A DNA stretch of 64,000 nucleotides, from assembly GCF_030409215.1 (NCBI RefSeq), contig NZ_JAUFPL010000017.1, forward strand, positions 46,447 to 110,446, given 5' to 3'. Shown here piece by piece: positions 55,555 through 62,516 of the stretch. A program made the position numbers and the translations under genes. Position 1 is the stretch's first letter; each line of letters begins with the position of its first letter. Source of the stretch: Halomonas ramblicola (GTDB lineage Bacteria > Pseudomonadota > Gammaproteobacteria > Pseudomonadales > Halomonadaceae). Below the pieces are notes generated by a model, which was not told the DNA's origin, made no database searches, and was given only the letters and a program-made list of their open reading frames with translations.

Positions 55555-55842
55555 ATGGGGATCATCTCTGAATTGAAGCTAGGAAGGACTCTTACGAAAC
55601 TTACCAGCTTATTCGTCGAGGTTAATCGGTCTTCGAATATCACCCATGAAGAAGTCAGGTCGACAAGAAGTTACCACGATTTAACAGACAAGTTGAAATC
55701 CTACAATCCAGACAAAGTCGCACTTGAGCTAACAAACAATATGATGATCACTGTGAAAACTGGAAATCATGAAAGGCTTAAAGCACAAGAAGACCTACTA
55801 GATGCCCTATCCCAAGATGGCTTGGCTGTAAAAGGGATATAA
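55555..55842 (+). CDS. Hypothetical protein, 95 residues
   Basis: A small AT-rich gene after the integrase. The product is soluble, about equally acidic and basic, with predicted helices (HEEVRSTRSYHDLTDKLKSYN) and no recognised domain. The start at 55555 has only a weak GAGG upstream. The low GC compared with the integrase suggests separate origin within the island. Function unknown. Confidence 0.55.
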   Translation: MGIISELKLGRTLTKLTSLFVEVNRSSNITHEEVRSTRSYHDLTDKLKSYNPDKVALELTNNMMITVKTGNHERLKAQEDLLDALSQDGLAVKGI

Positions 55843-55934
55843 TGCTGTGGGCTTTTTCACTCGCAAAACAATAAGTCTTAAAGAAACATTAGCCGCCGTG
55901 GCAGTTTGGAATACGATAAAAAAACGAGGGTAAA

Positions 55935-56210
55935 ATGACTCAAATATTGAAACTAGCGGCAATCATAGCAAATGTTGCTCTCGTGGGGACAGCTTTACAC
56001 CTTATCCAACGCTATGGCACCAGCGACCCCCGAGACTTTTGGATATTTATGCTCATGACAGTTTCCCCTGCTCTCAACTTGCTCTATATATTCTTACCAA
56101 TAGCTCGGTCCAGTGGCAGCGGAGACAACCTAATGGCCTTATATATAAAGAGAAAAACCCTAGAAGAAAAAAACAAGATAAAAAGGATGAAGGGGGACGG
56201 AGAGGATTAA
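55935..56210 (+). CDS. Small membrane protein, unknown
   Basis: A 91-residue protein with two clear transmembrane helices (residues about 5-27 and 36-57, separated by RYGTSDPRDF) and a basic C-terminal tail with KRKTLEEKNKIKRMK. GAGGG precedes the ATG at good spacing. It is AT-rich like its upstream neighbour and ends 12 bp before the KilA-N fragment. No family is recognised; small two-helix proteins on islands are sometimes effectors of abortive systems, but nothing here proves it. Confidence 0.65.
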   Translation: MTQILKLAAIIANVALVGTALHLIQRYGTSDPRDFWIFMLMTVSPALNLLYIFLPIARSSGSGDNLMALYIKRKTLEEKNKIKRMKGDGED

Positions 56211-56221
56211 CCGTCGCAGAC

Positions 56222-56536
56222 ATGACCGTTCGCCAGGACGACGTCGGTCGCTACAACCTCAACGACCTCCACAAGGCAGCCGGTGGACGGAAAGCCGATC
56301 AGCCCGCCGACTTCTTCAAGCGGGATGAGGCCAAGGCACTCGTCTCCGAGTTGGCTAAATCTGCGAAAGCGCAGAATTACCCGGTCAATGCCAAGCGTGG
56401 TCGCTATGGCGGAACCTTCGTCGTCAAGGAACTGGTCTACGTATACGCCCTGTGCGGCTCTCTAAGGGCTTCCATTCTCCACCTGGGCAACCCTACTGCT
56501 TCACCCTGTAGCGTGGCGCCAGAAAGCACACTGTGA
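56222..56536 (+). CDS. KilA-N domain protein, truncated
   Basis: About 84 residues match the KilA-N phage DNA-binding domain (VGRYNLNDLHKAAGGRKADQPADFFKR, YGGTFVVKELVYVYAL). The pattern then breaks: where a WISP-type motif and antirepressor-like part would follow, the frame reads CGSLRASILHLGN and stops soon after. The coding GC here is higher than in the two genes before it. The gene is probably a remnant cut by a past deletion or insertion near 56455, just before the non-coding repeat region. Start 56222 has only a distant ribosome site. Confidence 0.65.
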   Translation: MTVRQDDVGRYNLNDLHKAAGGRKADQPADFFKRDEAKALVSELAKSAKAQNYPVNAKRGRYGGTFVVKELVYVYALCGSLRASILHLGNPTASPCSVAPESTL

Positions 56537-56694
56537 GCTTCAGCGAACGCCTCAGAGAAGCTCTAACGCTCTCTCCCTTACTCCCACCATCAGTTGTCCG
56601 TCAAGCCCCTGCCGAGCCTCAGCGAGGTCTAGCAAGCCTCTGATAGCCCAGCCCTATCACTCCTCAATCTACCGATAGGCCACATACTATGGTG

Positions 56695-57020
56695 CACCTC
56701 AGGGAGGAGGAGTGCTTCAAGCCCCTCCAAGTAATTTTCCCTCACTTCAGGGAGAGCTACTGCCTTCCTCAAGATCGAGCCGCTTCCCACCTCCCAGAGA
56801 GTTCACAGGTGGTAATGACCCTGACCTATGGGAGAGAGCCTTCGGCGGTATCAGGTAATTAGTATGCACCTCAGGGAGGAATGGGACTCCTCCACCAGGC
56901 GATTACCCTGCACCCAAGGGGGGGCCTCGCCATTTCGGGTAAATACCAGACACCCAAGGAAGAGGCCATCCCCTGATCGGGTAGAGGCATTTGTGCCCAC
57001 CTCGGGGGGAGAAGTGTTTC
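56695..57020 (+). repeat. Array of eight degenerate ~44-bp repeats
   Basis: Cores related to CACCTCAGGGAGGAG begin at about 56695, 56743, 56788, 56823, 56867, 56911, 56951 and 56998, with spacings of 35-48 bp. Most copies are preceded by a GGTAAT-type block and CCCT (for example GGTAATGACCCT, GTAATTTTCCCT, GATTACCCT, GGGTAAATACC). Many cores fold as CCTC-AGG-GAGG mini-hairpins; a separate CCTCAGCGAGG lies at 56617-56627. No ORF crosses the region convincingly. The whole gap 56537-57207 has no gene. Regular spacing just ahead of the ATPase gene fits an iteron-type origin or a protein-binding array. Confidence 0.75.
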
Positions 57021-57104
57021 CTCCGTCCTCTCACCACAGCATAGCGAGGACAAGCCTCGTACCATCCATCCAACCTCTCATCAGTAGAGCCGCTCACTAG
57101 CCAA

Positions 57105-57149
57105 GCACAGGACTGGGCCTTTCGTACGCCCGGTTGGATAGTTCTGTGC
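57105..57149 (+). promoter_or_regulatory. Stem-loop between repeat array and ATPase gene
   Basis: GCACAGGACT pairs with AGTTCTGTGC (one wobble pair), and GGGC/GCCC pairs within it. ATCCAACC at 57068-57075 can pair instead with GGTTGGAT at 57132-57139, so two folds compete. This is a possible origin structure or leader switch. Confidence 0.55.
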
Positions 57150-57207
57150 CTACGGGCTTGTGGTGGGCTCGGCTGGTGCGTGGTTCTACTCATGAGGAAA
57201 GTACGAT

Positions 57208-58752
57208 ATGAGCAACACCACCATTAATCTGGCATCCGCCTTGATGGGCTCCGGCAAGACACGGTCCATGGTCAAGGGCATTGACGACGAAGCGCTGTAT
57301 CTTGTGGCAGCACCGAAGCGAGACCTATGCCGGGACATCTTCTCGGCATTCAAGTCGCTCCGGCCTGATGTTGAGGTCGAGATCATCAACGCTGACTCGG
57401 TAAGTCCAGACGGGACTGTCCTGAGCGAAGCCGTCGAGACCATCGAGACGGCCAACGAAGAGTATGAGTTCTCCGAGAGTTTCAGTACGAAAGGCAGTGC
57501 TGGACGAGTGCTGATCCTGACACAGACCACCTTGGCCAACCTGCCGCCGCATCTCCTTGAGAACTGGACGGTGATCCTTGACGAGGTGCCGGACATCCAG
57601 AGTAACCTCTACAAGAACATCTACAGCGACCAGTTCGACAGGATGTTCGATGAGACCGTGAAGATGGACACCAAGACAGGCGAGCTGTCTCTTGAAGATG
57701 GCATGGAGTTCAAGGCTGCCGAGCGTTTACACAAGGCACGGTCTGCTGAGTTGCACCATGAGGCGTTGGTCTACGATGGATTACTCCACCCAACGTCCGA
57801 AGTCACGGCTGAACCTCGGACAGGCGACAAGTACATCTTGAAGTCGACTGGGTATGTGGACTATGCGCCGATCTTCAAGGCGGCCAAGGAAGTCCATGTA
57901 ATGGGCAATGCGATCAGGAAGACCCTCTTCTACCTATACCTTGAAGCGCAAGGCTTCTCCTTCGATGTGTCCGAGTTCACCCCGGAGTTCCGAGGCTACA
58001 AGGTTCCTCCCAAGATGGTCCCGCTGATCTCCGGGGACAGGTTCTCCAAGCGGATGATGTTGACCCGACCAGATGGGACGGAATCGGATGCTTTCGACTC
58101 AAGCACGGTCGGTTGGAAGCTGCTGAAGGATGGTCTGGATTACCACGCGGGGGAACCTCTGCTGGTCCACATCTATGACTGGATGAAGCCATTCTTCAAC
58201 GAGCACACCTATCCGAACGTCGTTGTGATCAAGCTGGACAGCCGGGGACTGAATCGGTATCGGGACTATCATCGAACTACACACCTGATCCATGGGAACG
58301 CTGCTCCGGTGAACTCCCAAATGAACCAGCGAATGCTAGAGATGATGGGAGTGGATCGCAAGGCAGGACTCAAGGCCATCCGACATGAACGTCTGATTGA
58401 GACGATCTCACAGGCGATGTTGAGGACTGGCATGAGGGACGTCCAAGGTCAGACCCACCAGACAGTCACGGTGGTCCCAACCATGGGGCTGATCGATGAC
58501 ATCCGAGAGAACCTTGAGATAGATGTGGAGGTTGACACCAGTCTCCTGAGAGAGCCTCCGAAGTCTATCGAGAAGACTTCTCACAGTCCCGCCAAGGAGG
58601 CCCGGAGGGAGTCCAAGCGATCTGCCAAACAGGAGAAGAAGGAGAAGGCCCTGGAGCTTCTATCCCGAGGATGGACCGTTACGGCTGCAGCTCAGGAAAT
58701 CGGGAAGAGCCGAAAGACAGTCCAACGGTGGGCCACAGCTTGTGGTAGATAG
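57208..58752 (+). CDS. SF2-like P-loop ATPase with C-terminal helix-turn-helix
   Basis: A 514-residue protein, probably a replication helicase or origin-binding ATPase. Walker A is LMGSGKTRSM near residue 15, Walker B is VILDEVPD near residue 130, and a motif VI-like ETISQAMLRTGMRD lies near residue 395. These agree with a DExx superfamily 2 helicase. The last 60 residues are Lys-rich and end in a helix-turn-helix (ALELLSRGWTVTAAAQEIGKSRKTVQRWATA), which could bind the repeat array just upstream. GAGGAAAG precedes ATG 57208. There is no primase or full replicase, so replication functions would come from the host or a helper. I do not recognise a named family for the whole protein. Confidence 0.7.
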   Translation: MSNTTINLASALMGSGKTRSMVKGIDDEALYLVAAPKRDLCRDIFSAFKSLRPDVEVEIINADSVSPDGTVLSEAVETIETANEEYEFSESFSTKGSAGRVLILTQTTLANLPPHLLENWTVILDEVPDIQSNLYKNIYSDQFDRMFDETVKMDTKTGELSLEDGMEFKAAERLHKARSAELHHEALVYDGLLHPTSEVTAEPRTGDKYILKSTGYVDYAPIFKAAKEVHVMGNAIRKTLFYLYLEAQGFSFDVSEFTPEFRGYKVPPKMVPLISGDRFSKRMMLTRPDGTESDAFDSSTVGWKLLKDGLDYHAGEPLLVHIYDWMKPFFNEHTYPNVVVIKLDSRGLNRYRDYHRTTHLIHGNAAPVNSQMNQRMLEMMGVDRKAGLKAIRHERLIETISQAMLRTGMRDVQGQTHQTVTVVPTMGLIDDIRENLEIDVEVDTSLLREPPKSIEKTSHSPAKEARRESKRSAKQEKKEKALELLSRGWTVTAAAQEIGKSRKTVQRWATACGR

Positions 58753-58887
58753 AGTGGGACATTTTTGCCCTTAAAGAGATAATACTGTGGGCGGTTTTGT
58801 CCCGCCTTCTACCTTCGGTTAGATTCATCTGTAGATAGTAATCAACCGTGGTGGAAACCACGATACAGCACCATCAGTAAGACGGGC

Positions 58888-58950
58888 CTTCAGGATGACT
58901 GTCAGACGAGCCGTTGATGTCCATGGATGGACTGACAGTTGGTCCTGAAG
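58888..58950. repeat. Large imperfect inverted repeat
   Basis: CTTCAGGA..ACTGTCAG on the left pairs with CTGACAGT..TCCTGAAG on the right, with a 26-nt centre that includes CCATGG. A smaller CGTGGT-GGAA-ACCACG hairpin is at 58847-58862. Both lie in the gene-free gap 58753-59248 between the ATPase and RNase HI genes; the remaining bases show repeated CCGTCTG near 59195-59210. Confidence 0.6.
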
Positions 58951-59248
58951 TTGAACCCGATAACTCGCTTCGCTCGGGCTGACATCACTACTTCCTTGGC
59001 TTCGCCGTAGACGCTACCGAGAACTTCCGGTCACTCTCATCGATGAACTTCCCGTTCATCTTCCAGCACGCCCAACGAATCCGATAGACCTGCTACAGGC
59101 TATCCAGAAGGCTCGTCCCTTGAGCCATCCTTTTCGATCATCACCAGCACATTCTCGAAGGCAGTCGGTCAGATTGGCGGTTTCGTCCGTCTGCTGGTCC
59201 GTCTGTCTGAAGGGAACCGACTGTCTCCGACAATGAGGACGAATCACT

Positions 59249-59851
59249 ATGCCTACACCGAACCCGACGATTCCCCTGACCCACACGCCCACCGATGCTG
59301 CTGATAGTCTACGCGAGAGTTCCCGTCTAGGAACGAGCCATGAGACTCCCTCGCTGGATCATCCAGTAGAGTCACCCATCGTCCACATCTGGACAGACGG
59401 GGCCTGTAGCAGCAACGGACAGAGTAATCCTCAGGGAGGCTGGGGGGCTGTCCTGTTGAGCCCATCGGCTGGGAAACGCCTGAAGATCGCCGGTAAGCTC
59501 CAGGGTAAGCCGGTGACCAACAATCGAGCCGAGTTGACCGCTGTCATTGAAGCTCTGTCCGCACTGAAGAAGGCTTCATCTGTGGACCTGACCACCGACA
59601 GTGAATATGTCATGAACGGCGCCACGAAGTGGCTCAACGGATGGAAGCGCAAGGGCTGGAAGACGGCCAGCAAGAAGCCCGTCAAGAATGCCGACCTTTG
59701 GCAGCAACTCAATGGGCTACTGGCGGTCCATTCCATCCGCTTTTACTGGGTGAGAGGCCACAGCGGTCACCCGGAGAATGAACTGGCGGATGCCCTGGCA
59801 GTAGCTGGTGCTGAAGGCCAGTCAGTGAGGGAGTACGACCAAGCGCCTTGA
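59249..59851 (+). CDS. Island-borne ribonuclease HI
   Basis: A second RNase HI in the window, 200 residues, with an extra N-terminal tail of about 45 residues that lacks any known hybrid-binding domain. The active site is complete: WTDGACSSNGQSNPQGGWG, NNRAELTAVIEAL, TTDSEYVMNG and NELADALAVAG, and GHSGHPEN is also present. It differs in many positions from the chromosomal copy at 42697 and has the island's codon use, so it is not a recent duplicate. GAGGA lies nine bases before ATG 59249. It may remove RNA primers or R-loops in replication of the element. Confidence 0.92.
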   Translation: MPTPNPTIPLTHTPTDAADSLRESSRLGTSHETPSLDHPVESPIVHIWTDGACSSNGQSNPQGGWGAVLLSPSAGKRLKIAGKLQGKPVTNNRAELTAVIEALSALKKASSVDLTTDSEYVMNGATKWLNGWKRKGWKTASKKPVKNADLWQQLNGLLAVHSIRFYWVRGHSGHPENELADALAVAGAEGQSVREYDQAP

Positions 59852-60099
59852 GGGACAGAGGCTGCCAGAAAGAGCACCACCATGGCGCGTACAGGAGACA
59901 CGCCAGGATGTGGTCTACCTGTGTTCCCCTGACTTCCGTGTGACCATCCATGAGGAGGAATGGGACTTGACCACCCCCCGGCTATTTTGTGGCACAAATC
60001 TGAGCCGGTATTGATGTATATAGAGCAGCGCGTTTACCCCACGGTGCCCCTGGAGCTAGACGCATGGCTGGCCAAGAGATCGACTTTTGGATGGTCACG

Positions 60100-60134
60100 G
60101 GGGGATGAACGACACGGACGTACACCCATCCCCC
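60100..60134 (+). terminator. Hairpin after island rnh gene
   Basis: GGGGGATG and CATCCCCC are 8-bp arms with a 19-nt loop. In the gap 59852-60152 nothing else convincing is seen; a 60-codon frame from 59960 has its AGGAGGA too close to the ATG. Confidence 0.4.
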
Positions 60135-60152
60135 AAGACTGAGCATCAAGGG

Positions 60153-60326
60153 TTACAGTACCGGGTCATACTTGGCGTCCGCCCACCGATCCATGAACAG
60201 GCCACACTGATTCCAAGCCAGTAGTCCGACCATCGGCACCCGCAGGAAGACATCGCCAGCGACCAGCCGGACGACCAGTCCCATGATGGTCAGTTCCATG
60301 CCACGGCGTGTGAACTCGATCCGCAT
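60153..60326 (-). CDS. Small protein, 57 residues, unknown
   Basis: A short frame read against its neighbours. Its start at 60326 is supported by a strong AAGGAG eight bases upstream (60335-60340), and a TATAAT box lies farther upstream on the same strand (60428-60433). The product has a hydrophobic middle (IMGLVVRLVAGDVFLRVPMVGLLAW) that could span the membrane once, with a basic N-terminus and an acidic C-terminus. No family recognised. It may be a small regulator or toxin, without evidence for either. Confidence 0.5.
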   Translation of the reverse strand: MRIEFTRRGMELTIMGLVVRLVAGDVFLRVPMVGLLAWNQCGLFMDRWADAKYDPVL

Positions 60327-60661
60327 TGTTTCGACTCCTTGCTGTCTGGTAGTAGTCCTTCGGCACCCTCTTCTGAGCGCCAGCAATAGACACGCTACAG
60401 GCCATACCGATAACGCGTAAAGCATTGATTATAAAGTATTTAACCCCTTGTTTTATGTGATTCGGCACGGGATAGCTGGAATCGCCTGTGCCTCCTCGCA
60501 TCTGGTGGAAACCAATGCACCAGGGGATGAGTCGGACCGATGAGTAATCGGTACAGATGGCGTACTTTATGAAGCGCCCGGCCCCTTCTGCCTGTCTGGT
60601 AGGTAATAACCTCGTCTCAACAATCATCCGTCTGATGATCCTAGTGACTGGCCGACTGGGC

Positions 60662-60731
60662 TGGTATCAACAATTCAGGGTTGACTACTGATACCACCTC
60701 TCCTATCCTGATGCCACGTTAAACGATACCA
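60662..60731. promoter_or_regulatory. Candidate res site for the serine recombinase
   Basis: TGGTATCA and TGATACCA are arms of a dyad spanning 60662-60696, with inner TCAAC/GTTGA arms. A third half-site CGATACCA lies at 60724-60731, beside direct repeats of CGTTAA (60717-60722 and 60733-60738). Such clusters directly upstream of a resolvase gene are usually its binding and crossover sites. The rest of 60327-60661 shows only the minus-strand -10 element at 60428-60433. Confidence 0.55.
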
Positions 60732-60751
60732 GCGTTAAGAGGGAAACCAGC

Positions 60752-61327
60752 ATGAGCCGCACCTTCGCCTATTGCCGAGTGAGCACCGTCGAGCAGTCCA
60801 CCGACAACCAAGTGACTGCCATAGAGACAGCCATCGGCCATCCTGTAGAGCCGCACAGGATCGTCTCTGAAACCATCAGTGGGTCAGTTCAGGCAATGGA
60901 GAGGCCAGCCTTCAAGGCCATGGTGGAGCACAAGCTAGAGCCTGGAGACACCTTGGTCGTCTTGAAGTTGGACCGGCTGGGCAGGGATAACATCGACGTA
61001 CAGCAGACCATCACGAAACTCTCCGAAGCTGGCGTCAAGGTGGTCTCTTTGGACCTACCAGCACAGGACTTGGCTAGCAGTGAGGGTAAGCTGTTGCTAC
61101 AGATGTTCGCTGCGTTCGCCGAGTTCGAGCGGAACAGGATTAGGGAAAGGACACAGGAAGGATTGGAGAGAGCCAAGAGACAAGGTAAGAAGCTCGGTCG
61201 GCCTGTCGCCAAGGACACCACTGAGAAGGTCCAACGGCTCAAGGCTCAGGGACTCAGCCAGTCACAGGCGGCGGCTCAGACTGGTCTTGGGATTGCCACC
61301 ATTAAGAGGCATTGGAATAAACTCTAA
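60752..61327 (+). CDS. Serine recombinase, resolvase/invertase family
   Basis: A 191-residue small serine recombinase. The catalytic serine is in FAYCRVSTVEQSTDNQ, the other active-site residues are in VVLKLDRLGRDNID, and LLLQMFAAFAEFERNRIRERTQEGL forms the long E helix. The C-terminal helix-turn-helix is GLSQSQAAAQTGLGIATIKRHW. GAGGGAAACCAGC lies before the ATG. It may resolve island multimers or invert a segment. No invertible gene cassette with paired sites is visible, so resolution is favoured. Confidence 0.92.
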   Translation: MSRTFAYCRVSTVEQSTDNQVTAIETAIGHPVEPHRIVSETISGSVQAMERPAFKAMVEHKLEPGDTLVVLKLDRLGRDNIDVQQTITKLSEAGVKVVSLDLPAQDLASSEGKLLLQMFAAFAEFERNRIRERTQEGLERAKRQGKKLGRPVAKDTTEKVQRLKAQGLSQSQAAAQTGLGIATIKRHWNKL

Positions 61328-61559
61328 TATGTGAAAGTTCGATAGCTTTTATTATGGCATATGTTCACGATGGGGTGACTTTTTTCGTCTGCCGCTGAAT
61401 AAGACTTTGAGACACTGTATGTTTTCTACATTAGCAGCATTTAAACTCTATCAAAATAGCTGATATGCACTTCTTCTGCAAGCAGGAAAAATCTTTATCT
61501 AAATTATCACGCCACAAAGAACTTCCACCATTTCGGCATCCAAGTGGAACATCATTTGG

Positions 61560-61596
61560 TTGCCCAACCTTGCTGTATTTGTCATAATAGACAAAT
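61560..61596 (+). promoter_or_regulatory. Promoter with operator over the -10 box
   Basis: TTGCCC (61560-61565), 17 bp, CATAAT (61583-61588). A perfect inverted repeat, ATTTGTC-ATAATA-GACAAAT (61577-61596), covers the -10 element, so a repressor bound there would close the promoter. The upstream part of this gap (61328-61559) is AT-rich and shows nothing else. Confidence 0.65.
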
Positions 61597-61633
61597 TATT
61601 TCATGCTCTCAACGGACTGGATTGGACTAACTG

Positions 61634-62344
61634 ATGACAAACAATGTCACGGAAATCACAAGTCATTCTCTGCTTTTTCTAACCTCCAACACGGCAAGCA
61701 ATGAAGGCTTTATTTCTGGAGATGCAGTTGCAGGGCTAGCTGGGGCCGTAATTGGAGCGCTCTTAGCAACAATCATTCCATATAAGCTAGAGAAAATAAA
61801 AGAAAGAAAAGATCAGAACCAAGCAAAAAGCTTCTTGTATGACGAGATACTAGGAATACAGAATTTAGCTCAAGATACAATGAAGGACTGTCATCAAAAC
61901 GCCAAACTCAATAGCGTAAAGAAAACGACCCCTTTTCGCGTTGGGGAAAGACAACCTATCCTACCCAAATTACTCGATACTCGATATATTGAAGACAAGA
62001 ACCTTGTATTAAAGTCAGGTGTGCCTAGAAAATTCAGGCGTGACCTCGGACACTTAATAGAAGGAGCTTATTTATATAATGGGAAAATCAATTTTTTCCG
62101 CAATGAACAATCAGTTAGTCTACACGAACAAAGGCCTAGATTTAACACCACAAACAACTTCGAAATTTATATGAGCGCTATTAATACATACTATTTATGT
62201 AGCATATTGCTCGGAGAAATTGACGATCATAACGAAGAACCCGATACAGATATGGGGTTGCTAAAAGAATTGAAAAAAGCTAAAGATTATGCTGAAAACA
62301 AGGTTGGAGTTAAGATAGATGATCCTCTAAAAGATGCACGGTAG
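61634..62344 (+). CDS. Membrane-anchored protein of unknown function
   Basis: A 236-residue AT-rich island gene. One transmembrane helix with a glycine-zipper-like pattern lies near residues 28-48 (GDAVAGLAGAVIGALLATIIP). A basic coiled-coil-like segment (KLEKIKERKDQNQAK) and a soluble domain of about 170 residues follow, probably in the cytoplasm. It has no recognised domain. Its promoter is covered by a palindromic operator, implying tight repression. The location next to the right attachment site is where islands often carry variable cargo such as defence genes. Confidence 0.6.
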   Translation: MTNNVTEITSHSLLFLTSNTASNEGFISGDAVAGLAGAVIGALLATIIPYKLEKIKERKDQNQAKSFLYDEILGIQNLAQDTMKDCHQNAKLNSVKKTTPFRVGERQPILPKLLDTRYIEDKNLVLKSGVPRKFRRDLGHLIEGAYLYNGKINFFRNEQSVSLHEQRPRFNTTNNFEIYMSAINTYYLCSILLGEIDDHNEEPDTDMGLLKELKKAKDYAENKVGVKIDDPLKDAR

Positions 62345-62516
62345 TAGTTAACATTACAAGCTTTGATGACTAGTCGCACTTTGCGACCGCTAGTGGCTGC
62401 ATGAACTTCCACTAACCTTTCGGATGGTAGCCGCAACGGGCACATGACGCCTCCCTTCCAGTTACGCAATTTGAGGGGTGTTTTCGTCAAAACCGATAAG
62501 CACCTTGTACCTACAC

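Noticed and set aside
56695..57020. CRISPR array
   Set aside because: The repeats are degenerate and intermixed with conserved blocks in the supposed spacers, and no cas gene is present.
56828..57100. A 90-codon frame inside the repeat array
   Set aside because: It follows the repeats and has no ribosome site; it is open only by chance composition.
59960..60142. A 60-codon plus-strand frame after the island RNase HI gene
   Set aside because: AGGAGGA abuts the ATG, the frame has no recognisable pattern, and a hairpin lies near its end.
60166..60627. A 153-codon minus-strand frame
   Set aside because: It overlaps the better supported small gene in another frame, lacks a ribosome site, and its translation is low-complexity without a domain.
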